Shown here in pieces: positions 7,154 through 15,987 of a stretch of 64,000 bases of DNA. The notes beneath the pieces are model-generated. The model saw only the letters and a program-made list of their open reading frames with translations, ran no database searches and had not been told where the DNA came from. The DNA lies in NCBI RefSeq assembly GCF_001467585.1, contig NZ_LNXY01000001.1, forward strand, positions 1 through 64,000. Direction: 5' to 3'. Each line of letters starts with the position of its first letter. The first letter of the stretch is position 1. Made by a program: the position numbers and the translations under genes. The DNA comes from Legionella drozanskii LLAP-1 (GTDB lineage: Bacteria; Pseudomonadota; Gammaproteobacteria; Legionellales; Legionellaceae).

Positions 7154-9208
7154 ATGCATTTATTTACCGATTACATTCAACCCCTTACATTATGGCTATA
7201 TAACCATCCACAATGGGCGTTATTAATCACCTTTTTTATCGCATTTGCAGAATCCTTAGCTATCATTGGTAGTATTGTTCCCGGCTCTGTCACCATGACC
7301 GCAATCGGTATCCTTGCAGGCTCTGGAGTAATGCGCATTGATTTAACGTTAATTGCTGCCGCCTTGGGCGCGGTTGCAGGGGATGGGGCCAGTTATTTAT
7401 TGGGTTATTTTTTTAGTGATCGTCTTACAAATATTTGGCCATTCAGCCGCTATCCTAATTGGTTAAAATATGGCAAAGAATATTTTGCTCGCCATGGAGG
7501 AAAAAGTGTTGTTATAGGACGGTTTGTCGGCCCTTTACGCTCTATTATCCCAGTAATTGCTGGGATGATGCATATGAATCGTTGGCGTTTTTTCATTGCC
7601 AATATTATCTCTGCAATTGGCTGGTCATTCGTTTATGTTTTGCCTGGTGTATTAATTGGTACAGCAAGCAGTGAATTATCACCTGAAAAAGCGACTCGTC
7701 TATTCGTCTTAATCCTATTTTTGTTGGCTGGTATTTGGATATTGAGTGTTAGTTTAAGATGGTTATTTATTCGAATAAACTGTTTTCTTAATTACTATCT
7801 GCATCAATTTTGGTTATGGGCTCTTCGCAGCCATGCGCTAGGAAGAATAGCACGGTACTTAACACCAAAAGGCGAATCTAATCATTACCCAACTGCAGCC
7901 TTAGCGATTTTATTTATTCTATCTGCCTTTTTATTTTGTTTGCTGGCAATACTGATATTTAAGGAAAGCTCAATAACAGAGATTAATCAGCCAATTCTTT
8001 TATTTTTGCAAAGTTTACGAACACATTCATTTGATATATTTTTTATAATAGTAGCGCAAATTGGTAATCCAATCACTTTAGCAACCTTATTGTTCTCTGT
8101 TCTCGTATTAGCAATGTATTATCAGGATCCGCGTACCTTATTTTATTGGCTAAGCTTAGGTATCTGCTGCGCAATTATCTTAATGACTCTTCATAGCTTA
8201 AGTGCGATGAATTCGATCGATGGTGAAAACAATAATGCATTCCCTCTCACCAATCTTACAGTAGCAACAAGCTTATTCGTTACTTTTATTTTATGTCTGA
8301 ATGCCTATTCTCAAGAACGTTATAAGCAGGTATTAATTATCAGTTTAACCTCAAGTCTTTTGCTTATTGGTTTCAGTTCTCTTTATTTTGGCGACAGCTG
8401 GTTCACTGATTGTTTAGGTGCTTATCTACTTGGATTGAGTATCAGCTTAGGCCATTGGCTGTTTTATCGACGCTACAAACCACGAATTGCCAATCATCCT
8501 TATATTCCGCTGATGATTCTATTTTTAATGTTTTTAGCCACAGCACTGTCCTGTTTATTGAATTACAATAGCTTTATGCGCAGCCACCAACCCTATTTTG
8601 CTCAATACGTTCTTACTGATGAATTATGGTGGAATCAAACCAACCCACTTTTACCCATTTATCGAACTAATCGTATCGGTCAGCGCATTAGTTTATTTAA
8701 TATTCAATATGCCGGCTCGGTTGACGATCTTGAGGCCGCTCTAACGACCTATGGTTGGCAAAAACAAAATGATTCCTTTTTTAATTCAATAATTACCCGT
8801 GTCAGTGGTCCAACCTCTGCACCTGAGTTACCTTTAATGGCGCAACTTTACCAGAATCGAAAGCCTGTACTCGTGATGACCTACGAGCCTAAAGATGGAA
8901 ACCCCATTCAAGTTTTAAGGATTTGGCGCTCAAACTATCATCTGCAACATTTCCGTCAACCCATTTGGCTTGGTTCCGTACATCCGCGTGCCTTACGAAA
9001 TATAAAATATACCCAAAATGCCCTTACCAATCAAAATAAACCGAAATCCATTGTTTATGTGAGTTCGGCTTTATCTTCTTTTTTATTACGCAGTGTCAAC
9101 CTGCCCACTCGCATATCGAAACAACCTTTACCTGCAGAAGTAGAGCCTGTTCTATTGATTATCAAAGAGCCAGCGAGCGAGAATTCAGATTTCATATTAA
9201 CAGATTGA
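7154..9208 (+). CDS. DedA-PAP2-LssY_C membrane protein (LssY-like)
   Basis: A 684-residue multi-pass membrane protein with three parts. Residues 1-200 form a DedA/SNARE-associated domain (IVPGSVTMTAIGILAG; GRFVGPLRSIIPVIAGM). Residues 240-440 have a PAP2-like six-helix region. Residues about 490-680 form an LssY_C domain (YRTNRIGQRISLFNIQYAGS). The PAP2 catalytic residues are gone: the PSGH position reads FPLTN (363-367), and the SR-x5-H-x3-D position reads SSLYFGDSWFTD (408-419), keeping only the Asp. No Shine-Dalgarno is evident; the gene begins 3 nt after lipB and is probably read from that operon. DedA proteins move phospholipids or undecaprenyl phosphate; the LssY_C function is unknown. 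Confidence 0.85.
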   Translation: MHLFTDYIQPLTLWLYNHPQWALLITFFIAFAESLAIIGSIVPGSVTMTAIGILAGSGVMRIDLTLIAAALGAVAGDGASYLLGYFFSDRLTNIWPFSRYPNWLKYGKEYFARHGGKSVVIGRFVGPLRSIIPVIAGMMHMNRWRFFIANIISAIGWSFVYVLPGVLIGTASSELSPEKATRLFVLILFLLAGIWILSVSLRWLFIRINCFLNYYLHQFWLWALRSHALGRIARYLTPKGESNHYPTAALAILFILSAFLFCLLAILIFKESSITEINQPILLFLQSLRTHSFDIFFIIVAQIGNPITLATLLFSVLVLAMYYQDPRTLFYWLSLGICCAIILMTLHSLSAMNSIDGENNNAFPLTNLTVATSLFVTFILCLNAYSQERYKQVLIISLTSSLLLIGFSSLYFGDSWFTDCLGAYLLGLSISLGHWLFYRRYKPRIANHPYIPLMILFLMFLATALSCLLNYNSFMRSHQPYFAQYVLTDELWWNQTNPLLPIYRTNRIGQRISLFNIQYAGSVDDLEAALTTYGWQKQNDSFFNSIITRVSGPTSAPELPLMAQLYQNRKPVLVMTYEPKDGNPIQVLRIWRSNYHLQHFRQPIWLGSVHPRALRNIKYTQNALTNQNKPKSIVYVSSALSSFLLRSVNLPTRISKQPLPAEVEPVLLIIKEPASENSDFILTD

Positions 9209-9225
9209 AATTAATCTGATATAAT
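9197..9225 (+). promoter_or_regulatory. Sigma-70 promoter for the metallophosphoesterase gene
   Basis: TTAACA (9197-9202), a 17-nt spacer, then TATAAT (9220-9225). It overlaps the previous stop codon and lies 28 nt before the next start. A small inverted repeat (CAGATT / AATCTG, 9201-9218) occupies the spacer and could be an operator. Confidence 0.6.
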
Positions 9226-9253
9226 TGCGCATTATTAAGCCATAAAATACGCT

Positions 9254-10747
9254 ATGTTTATCGCAAAAAATATTACGGAAGAAGAGATCCAACCTGGTGT
9301 GATTGATCGTTGCTTTGAATTAACAACCGATAAGAATTCAATCGATTTATTTATTACAGGCTGTTCAGGAGATGGTTCTGAGGGCCAAATTAAAGTCGCA
9401 AAAGCGATGGCCGATAAGGTTCAATCTGGTGAAAACTCTTTATTATTACTTACTGGGGACACCGTTTATCCTACCATTAGACTAGACACTAAACCTACAG
9501 ATATCGCAAAATATTACAGTCCCTACTCCGATTTAGGCATAGCTCATAGTTTTGCTGCAATTGGTAATCATGAATGTGGTGCAATTACTCCCATTCCTGG
9601 TCATGGAGCAGCCTATGGAAATCAAGAGCTATTGCTCCAACGACGCAATCACGCAGCAGACATTATCAATACCCATGTGACTTGCAGTCCTTATTATCGT
9701 GTAACCTGTACAAAGCTGGATAAAGAAACTCCTTTCTTAGAAATCATAGTAATTGATTCCACCACTCTTCATTTTGACAAAGCTCAACAGAACTGGCTTC
9801 AATGGGTAGCACTGAATTCTAAGGCCAAAAATACTCTATTGATTAGTCATCATGCCATTGGAGAAACCTTAGGAAAAAGAAATTTAACGACGAATGAAAA
9901 CCATCTTTATGGTCCATACCTAAGACCCGGTGGTTCTCCCTTTATCGGAAACCATCATCAAGTTTTGGAACAAGTATTTTATGATCTTGACATTATGGGA
10001 AAATTGAGACAATGGACATCTGCCGTTGCTCATGATCATTTTTTAGCTTATGTTGATAAGCACCCCAAATACGGCAATGTTATTTATTCCGGTGGAGGCT
10101 CTACTCAAGAAAGAACGACCCCTATATTTAGCCACATTGGGCAACAATTTCCAGCGCTCAGTGTTCACAATCAACATGCTGAAAATCAAAAAGGTAAAAC
10201 GGGTGGATTTGCCAAAATGGAATTAAGAAATGGAAAGCTCCATGCACTCACCATTATTTCAGCGGATAAAACTGAACTCCATCAACAGAAATATCAAGAC
10301 TGTACAGAACAGGAAGTCATTACTGTCAGTGAAATGAAAGAAGCTTTAAACACCATTCTTGGACATTATTTACAAACTGGAATTATTCGGTTTTTGCTTA
10401 ACCCACTATTCCGTTTTCTTAGCTTTAATACTTGTGGGCATAAACACAACCAACGAGCCGAAAGTCTTATTTCAGCCATCAATGACAACGAATTGGATGA
10501 TATCGACTCATTAAAAGTAATTATCAATGAGCAAATAAAATTGGTAGAAGCTGCAATGCTTACCAAAAATAAAACAGCCCCCCTCTCCCAACTATCTTCA
10601 CAGGACAATGCCCAAGTAAAGCACGAAACGCCCCTTAAAAACGCTACTCGTGGTGGTTACTACACGCAGTTACTCTCAGCCCAAGCCTATGTTCATAAAT
10701 TTAGTATGATTTCTCCTCAGCCTACGAGACAAACTCACTTCCTCTGA
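9254..10747 (+). CDS. Calcineurin-like metallophosphoesterase
   Basis: A 497-residue protein with the ordered metal-binding motifs of the metallophosphoesterase / purple acid phosphatase superfamily: GDTVY (68-72), GNHE (104-107), ISHH (197-200) and AHDH (259-262; the usual motif is GHxH). Residues after about 330 are unlike known family members and end in a Lys/Gln-rich tail without a charged Glu block. No signal peptide or membrane segment is visible, so it would act in the cytoplasm or as a translocated protein. It has its own strong promoter between the LssY-like gene and a small membrane gene. The substrate is unknown. Confidence 0.72.
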   Translation: MFIAKNITEEEIQPGVIDRCFELTTDKNSIDLFITGCSGDGSEGQIKVAKAMADKVQSGENSLLLLTGDTVYPTIRLDTKPTDIAKYYSPYSDLGIAHSFAAIGNHECGAITPIPGHGAAYGNQELLLQRRNHAADIINTHVTCSPYYRVTCTKLDKETPFLEIIVIDSTTLHFDKAQQNWLQWVALNSKAKNTLLISHHAIGETLGKRNLTTNENHLYGPYLRPGGSPFIGNHHQVLEQVFYDLDIMGKLRQWTSAVAHDHFLAYVDKHPKYGNVIYSGGGSTQERTTPIFSHIGQQFPALSVHNQHAENQKGKTGGFAKMELRNGKLHALTIISADKTELHQQKYQDCTEQEVITVSEMKEALNTILGHYLQTGIIRFLLNPLFRFLSFNTCGHKHNQRAESLISAINDNELDDIDSLKVIINEQIKLVEAAMLTKNKTAPLSQLSSQDNAQVKHETPLKNATRGGYYTQLLSAQAYVHKFSMISPQPTRQTHFL

Positions 10748-10785
10748 GTTAAACTGATCCAATTATCCTTATCAAAGGGATTTCT

Positions 10786-11394
10786 ATGATCAATTTATTA
10801 GAATCAATCCACTCTTTATTCCCTATTCTTGGAATTATAATTCTGTTTTTTGGCATACAATTACGTCGTAAAAATTATATCTTAGTTGCCTTATGGCTCA
10901 GTCTTATCGCCCTGATTCTGCATTACAGAGCTTCTGGTGGTGAAATCTTAGGAAGTTACTTCAACTACCTGCATGCGGCCATTTATTCTTTAAATTTGAT
11001 CGTACTAATTTCTTCAATTATCTGCTTATTATTAACTTCCATGGACGAAATACGCAGCCGTATCCTTCGTTATGGAGCAGGACTTTTGTCTGCTGGTTTA
11101 ATTACAGGCGGTGCACTTTTAATTACCAATTTATGGATCAATGCTAGCTTTGTTGAAAACAGACTTCCCGGCACTCCGATCTTGCAAGTGGCTACCTTTA
11201 ATAAACAACCCTACTGCAGCTATAAATATGTCTTTTATAAAATCGGATCAGATAGTATCGTACGTTTTATGTGCCCCAATCATTATGGCTTATTACCTTC
11301 AGTGGGTCCTTTGAATACTGCACCTAGCTTTGTAATAAAACAATTACCCACTCAACTTCAAGCAAAATTTCAAGAAAATTCGGAGGCAATGTAA
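10786..11394 (+). CDS. Four-helix membrane protein, unknown (LssZ-like?)
   Basis: A 202-residue integral membrane protein. Hydrophobic segments lie near 10-25, 30-48, 63-87 and 98-118. A polar C-terminal half has three Cys (FNKQPYCSYKY; RFMCPNH) that probably faces the periplasm. AAGGGA gives a ribosome site 6 nt before the ATG. I do not recognise the family with certainty. Its position two genes after an LssY-like gene recalls LssZ, a small hydrophobic product of the L. pneumophila lss locus, but this is only a suggestion. Confidence 0.65.
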   Translation: MINLLESIHSLFPILGIIILFFGIQLRRKNYILVALWLSLIALILHYRASGGEILGSYFNYLHAAIYSLNLIVLISSIICLLLTSMDEIRSRILRYGAGLLSAGLITGGALLITNLWINASFVENRLPGTPILQVATFNKQPYCSYKYVFYKIGSDSIVRFMCPNHYGLLPSVGPLNTAPSFVIKQLPTQLQAKFQENSEAM

Positions 11395-11514
11395 GCGCTG
11401 CAAATTGACAAGTTACTAGGTTTTTTTTATTGTAATTAGAGAGTTAGTTGTAGTATGACTATAATTGTCCAATTGGTTATTTTTTGTTAACATACAGGAA
11501 ATTTTTTTGCCAAA

Positions 11515-12219
11515 ATGATTATGCGTAGTGTGATTTCAACCATATTAATATTCTTTTTGACCCCATCTTTTAGTATGGCTCCTAAGTTGAATTGGGATAA
11601 AGCAGTTGATCACGCAATTATAAAGTATGGTTTACGAACTGAACCTGAGCTAGTACGTTTTTTTGCTAATGCGAACATTGCTTATCCACCAAGAGAAGTT
11701 GCTCTTTTAGCGTTCAAAAAGGAAAGGCATGTCGAATTGTGGGCTAAAAATGAAAATCAAAACTGGCGTTTCATTCATACTTACCCACTAACCGCTTTCA
11801 GTGGTCGTTTAGGTCCAAAATTGAAAGAAAGAGATGGACAAATCCCAGAAGGAATCTATCGACTTACTACCTTTAATCCGTTTAGTAGCATGCATCTATC
11901 TATGATGATTAACTACCCCAATAATTATGATCGCCTACAAGCGATCAAAGATGGTCGAAGACGACTAGGTAATAATATCTTTCTACACGGCAAATCCGTA
12001 TCCGTTGGCTGCCTAGCAGTGGGAGATAAAGCGATTGATCAACTTTTCTTACTGACACGTCGAGTTGGATTAAATCATGTTAAAATCATTATTGCACCGA
12101 ACGACTTACGTAAAGGGAAGCCTGCGACATCTACCTTTGCTCAGCCTCGTTGGCTTCCGGATCTCTATAAACAAATTACTACTGCGTTAAATCACTTCCC
12201 TCATCATCGAATCGTTTGA
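11515..12219 (+). CDS. YafK-like L,D-transpeptidase family protein
   Basis: A 234-residue exported protein. A signal segment covers residues 2-22, and the catalytic region reads IFLHGKSVSVGCLAVGD, with the His and Cys of the YkuD fold in YafK style. YafK (DpaA) in E. coli releases Braun lipoprotein from peptidoglycan rather than forming cross-links, so this may be a hydrolase; that is inferred from subfamily. The start may also be the second ATG at 11521. A 120-bp gap before it is AT-rich with no clear motif. It converges on hpt. Confidence 0.8.
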   Translation: MIMRSVISTILIFFLTPSFSMAPKLNWDKAVDHAIIKYGLRTEPELVRFFANANIAYPPREVALLAFKKERHVELWAKNENQNWRFIHTYPLTAFSGRLGPKLKERDGQIPEGIYRLTTFNPFSSMHLSMMINYPNNYDRLQAIKDGRRRLGNNIFLHGKSVSVGCLAVGDKAIDQLFLLTRRVGLNHVKIIIAPNDLRKGKPATSTFAQPRWLPDLYKQITTALNHFPHHRIV

Positions 12220-12233
12220 TATGGCATAACTAA

Positions 12234-12271
12234 TGCCTGGATCTCACGACTTTGTTCGCGAGATCCAGGCA
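12234..12271. terminator. Strong hairpin between convergent genes
   Basis: Perfect 12-bp inverted repeat TGCCTGGATCTC / GAGATCCAGGCA. After one mismatch the stem continues as CGA/TCG, leaving a 6-nt loop. There is no T tract on either side. It lies between the YafK-like gene and hpt. Confidence 0.6.
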
Positions 12272-12299
12272 GCGCAGATTGGACAGGGTCTAGTTTTAA

Positions 12300-12860
12300 T
12301 TACTCATGTTCGGGTGCTACAACAAATATTCCTGGTGCATTACGCAAATATTCATTGTAATCCATGCCATAACCAAAAATATAATGGTCATCAACTTGCA
12401 AACCCACAAAATCGGCATTTTTTAAACCATTAGGTACACGTTTGTGATGCTTATCGACTAATACCGCACAGTAAACTTCTTTTGCACCCAGAGACTTAAC
12501 TTCTTCAATAATTGCAGCCAAAGTAACGCCACCGTCTAAGATATCATCAATGACTAAAACGGTTCTATCGGTTAAATCCAAGCTAGGTTTGACCTTCCAA
12601 AATAATTCTCCACCCTTGATATCGCCTCGATACCGAGTAGCGTGAACATAATCAACTTCTAAAGGAAAATCTAAACGAGGCAGTAAATTTCCCATTGGAA
12701 CCATTCCGCCAATCATCACACAAAGTAACACGGGATTTTTATCCTTCAGCACTTCATGGATGTTAATTGCCATTCTATCTAAAGCAGCTTCTACTTCCTT
12801 CGTGGTAAATAAACAGCTGGATTTTTCATATACTTCTTTAATCTTAACTGGAATAGACAT
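12300..12860 (-). CDS. hpt: Hypoxanthine-guanine phosphoribosyltransferase
   Basis: A 186-residue cytoplasmic purine-salvage enzyme that joins hypoxanthine or guanine to PRPP. The PRPP loop reads [14 protein letters not shown] (usual form IDDIxDTGxT, here with Gly for Thr). A purine-contact region follows, with LVDKHHKR and [21 protein letters not shown]. Length fits the short Hpt type. The DUF1820 gene lies 33 bp upstream in the same direction. Confidence 0.9.
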   Translation of the reverse strand: MSIPVKIKEVYEKSSCLFTTKEVEAALDRMAINIHEVLKDKNPVLLCVMIGGMVPMGNLLPRLDFPLEVDYVHATRYRGDIKGGELFWKVKPSLDLTDRTVLVIDDILDGGVTLAAIIEEVKSLGAKEVYCAVLVDKHHKRVPNGLKNADFVGLQVDDHYIFGYGMDYNEYLRNAPGIFVVAPEHE

Positions 12861-12893
12861 CTGAGTTCCTAATTGATTTTTATTATGAATTGA

Positions 12894-13220
12894 CTAGTCT
12901 TTGCGTTTTGTGGGAACAGGAAATACACTAACTTTGCTATCATCTTTTGATTTTTCTCGGACTTTTGCCACGCCTTGCTTATTAACTTCATCAATGCGAA
13001 AAACAGAATGCATAGGGATATAAGTACGTTTAATATTGTTAAACTCTACTTTTAAACGCTCTTCAGAAGGGTCAACAACCAAAGAACTGTTTTCTCCAAA
13101 AACAAAACTTTCAACTTCAAGAAAACCAAAAATCTCACTTTCACAAACCTTGCGAGCATAAATTTCATAAACTGCGTCTTGATTTGCAAAAGTAATACGA
13201 AATAACGTTTCTTGTACCAT
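12894..13220 (-). CDS. DUF1820 family protein
   Basis: A 108-residue soluble protein starting MVQETLFRITFANQDAVYEI, a conserved gammaproteobacterial family of unknown function. It includes the typical SEIFGFLEVESFVFG and IPMHSVFRIDEV segments. The start at 13220 is preferred over an upstream ATG at 13271, because the extension is a hydrophobic stretch absent from the family and an AGG site lies 9 nt before 13220. It is probably co-transcribed with hpt. Confidence 0.85.
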   Translation of the reverse strand: MVQETLFRITFANQDAVYEIYARKVCESEIFGFLEVESFVFGENSSLVVDPSEERLKVEFNNIKRTYIPMHSVFRIDEVNKQGVAKVREKSKDDSKVSVFPVPTKRKD

Positions 13221-13389
13221 AAAGATAAACCTAAAAATAAAACCAAAAGCTATTATACCGAAACTTAGCAAGAATCTTCAAACTTGTTTTCACTTAGAGG
13301 AAACTTGTTATTGTTAAATTGCCTATGTTCAAGCGAATCTCTAAGGTTTGACCCTTCCTTAATCTTGTAACGCCACTATTTACTTAGAA

Positions 13390-14124
13390 TTACACAGACG
13401 GCAGCAGTGCTCTTTTTCTTTCCCATAACTCTTCTTCAGCTTTCAATGGAAGCAAATCAGGGTGAGCCTCTTGATGTTTTTGCACCACAAGGCTATAAAA
13501 GCCAACTGGACAAGGAGAAATCATTTTCCCTAACTCATTTAAAATTTCGAAATTATGCAGCCATCTTGTGGTGGTTACTGGTGGAATATAATAAAAAGAA
13601 GATAAATTACATAGAACATAACCTCGGTGCAGCATAGCTCGTTTTACAGTAAGAACCGACATAGGTTTTCCTGTTAACGCGCCAAAAATCGAAAATTGTT
13701 TTAGTCTGGCTAATAATCCCCAGAGACTTAAAGGGTTGATGCCCAAAAATATCACATAGCCCATGGGCTTTAAAATTCTATCAATTTCATCAATTGGATT
13801 TTTTTGCGGGGTAAAGGCTTCCATCACTAAGGGAGCAACTATGCAGTCCACACTATTTCTATCAATTGGCAAATGAGTAAATGAACTAATAAAAGTACTT
13901 GAGGAATTTATAAACGGTGATGCACACCATTTGTGGCAATAATGAAGTTTTTGCAGCCATGGATTAGTACCATAATTACCCAGTTGAAGTAAGGTATCTC
14001 CGTATAGAATCTCACTTAAATGCATTAGTTCTGTTGCAAAAAAATCGCTTATGTCTAAACCTTGGGGCGAGCGAAACCATTGCTCAAGAGCACGAAATCT
14101 AGTTTTCTGAGCATCAAAAGACAA
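13390..14124 (-). CDS. Class I SAM methyltransferase-like protein
   Basis: A 244-residue protein of the methyltransferase type 11 fold. The SAM-binding motif I is degenerate (LLQLGNYGTNP). The later strand LPIDRNSVDCIVAPLVMEAF and the step DEIDRILKPMGYVIFLGINP are clear and typical. The substrate is unknown. The start codon appears to be TTG (14124), with GGGA upstream; no in-frame ATG precedes the conserved region. It is divergent from pilB across about 160 bp, a stretch with a weak AAGAGG/CCTCTT hairpin and no other visible feature. Confidence 0.7.
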   Translation of the reverse strand: MSFDAQKTRFRALEQWFRSPQGLDISDFFATELMHLSEILYGDTLLQLGNYGTNPWLQKLHYCHKWCASPFINSSSTFISSFTHLPIDRNSVDCIVAPLVMEAFTPQKNPIDEIDRILKPMGYVIFLGINPLSLWGLLARLKQFSIFGALTGKPMSVLTVKRAMLHRGYVLCNLSSFYYIPPVTTTRWLHNFEILNELGKMISPCPVGFYSLVVQKHQEAHPDLLPLKAEEELWERKRALLPSV

Positions 14125-14283
14125 AATGCGCGTCCCGTATTTTAAATTTCTTTTTGTACCATAGAGTTAGGGTGTGCAGCAAGAGGAGTCATGCTTTCAG
14201 GCCTCTTAAAGTCTTTCTATTAAAATTTTACGTGCACTTTCACTCTTTTTTCTCTATAGTAGCGCCGGAATAAAAAGTTGGTT

Positions 14284-15987
14284 ATGGATATGACAACAGC
14301 AATCGAACATCGCCTACAAGGAATTGCTCAATTAATTGTATTAAAGAATCTCATTTCTAAAAGTAAAATTATTGAGTATCAAAATCTTGCTTTGACTAAC
14401 AAGCAGAGCCTTTTGAACTATTTAGTGACTAATCATTTAGCCACGGCATCGACGCTAAGTCAAATTGTGGCAGAACATTTTAATTTGCCTTTATTTGATT
14501 TAGATCAGATTGATATAGATGCTATTCCCTTGCATTTAATCAATGAATCCCTAACCTATCAATATAGCGTTCTACCCATTTTCGTCCGTACCGAACATCT
14601 GTTTTTAGCGACAGATGATCCCAGTCAGCAAGCAATATTTAAGGAAATTCAATTTCAAACTAGTTTCCCTATCAAACTTGTCGTTGTTGAAACTGATAAG
14701 CTGCAAAAACTCATAGATAAAGTCCTCAACAAAAAAGAAAATCAGTATTTATTGAATTATTTAGATCATTCAATTGAGTTAGACAGTTCCGACCTAGTCA
14801 ATATCGATCTTAAAGCAGCTGATGAGGTGCCGATAGTTAAATTTGTCAATCAAATCTTGCTAGCTGCAATTAAAAATGGCGCATCGGATATTCACTTTGA
14901 ACCCTATGAAGAAATGTATCGGATTCGCTATCGTTTAGATGGATTATTAACCGAAATAGCCACTCCACCAATTTGTTCCTCGAATCAAATTAGTGCTCGT
15001 ATTAAAGTTTTAGCTAATCTTGATATCTCTGAGCGACGTATACCCCAGGATGGGCATTTTCAAATGAAGCTAGCTTCTAATTATATTGTTGATTTTAGAG
15101 TCAGTACCTGCCCTACTATTGGCGGTGAGAAGTTAGTAGTGCGCATCATTAATACCGCTTCAATTCGTCTGCACATTGACTCGTTGGGATTAGATAACCT
15201 GCAAAAAGAACGTTTTCTTACAGCTTTAGGAAAACCGCAGGGATTGATTTTGGTCACTGGTCCAACAGGCAGTGGTAAAACCTTATCCCTCTATACTGCA
15301 TTGACTATTCTAAATTCTAAAGAAAAAAACATTTCCACTGTTGAAGATCCTGTTGAGATTAAACTGCCTGGTATTAATCAAGTGAATGTTAACCAAAAAT
15401 CCGGACTAAGCTTCGCTACAGTTTTACGTTCTTTATTACGCCAAGATCCAGATATTATGATGATTGGCGAAATTCGCGATCTTGAAACCGCAGAAATCGC
15501 TATTAAAGCTGCACAAACTGGTCATCTAGTCCTTTCAACATTACATACTAATAGTGCGGCAGAAACACTTACTCGTCTGGTTAATCTTGGTATCCCTGCA
15601 TTCAACATTGCCCACTCAGCCATTTTATTAGTCGCGCAACGCCTAGCACGACGATTGTGCGAGTATTGCAAAATTAGACCTAATGATTTACCCCAGCAAC
15701 ATTTGAAAGCACTCGGTTTTTCTGGCAGCGAAGCGCTTAATTTATATCAAGCGAGAGGTTGCCAACATTGCACGAATGGTTACCGTGGTCGTTTAGGTTT
15801 ATTTGAACTATTGCCCCTATCAAAAAAGATAAGTGAACAAATCATGAATGGTGCAAATTCGTTTGAGATTCAAAAGCTAGCCCAAGTGGAAGGAATGATG
15901 ACTATATATCAATCGGGCCTTGAAAAAGTAAAACAAGGATTAACAACGCTTGAAGAACTAAATCGGGTAGCTTGCCATGACGAATAA
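14284..15987 (+). CDS. pilB: Type IV pilus assembly ATPase PilB
   Basis: A 567-residue cytoplasmic hexameric ATPase that drives pilus extension. The N-terminal GspE/PilB domain covers about 1-150. The core carries Walker A GPTGSGKT near 326-333, an Asp box (ISTVEDPVE), Walker B (MMIGEIRDLETAEIA) and a His box (GHLVLSTLHTN). A tetracysteine zinc site (CEYC, then CQHC) lies near the C-terminus. ATG 14284 is chosen; TTG 14278 and ATG 14290 are alternatives. It overlaps pilC by 11 nt. Confidence 0.96.
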   Translation: MDMTTAIEHRLQGIAQLIVLKNLISKSKIIEYQNLALTNKQSLLNYLVTNHLATASTLSQIVAEHFNLPLFDLDQIDIDAIPLHLINESLTYQYSVLPIFVRTEHLFLATDDPSQQAIFKEIQFQTSFPIKLVVVETDKLQKLIDKVLNKKENQYLLNYLDHSIELDSSDLVNIDLKAADEVPIVKFVNQILLAAIKNGASDIHFEPYEEMYRIRYRLDGLLTEIATPPICSSNQISARIKVLANLDISERRIPQDGHFQMKLASNYIVDFRVSTCPTIGGEKLVVRIINTASIRLHIDSLGLDNLQKERFLTALGKPQGLILVTGPTGSGKTLSLYTALTILNSKEKNISTVEDPVEIKLPGINQVNVNQKSGLSFATVLRSLLRQDPDIMMIGEIRDLETAEIAIKAAQTGHLVLSTLHTNSAAETLTRLVNLGIPAFNIAHSAILLVAQRLARRLCEYCKIRPNDLPQQHLKALGFSGSEALNLYQARGCQHCTNGYRGRLGLFELLPLSKKISEQIMNGANSFEIQKLAQVEGMMTIYQSGLEKVKQGLTTLEELNRVACHDE

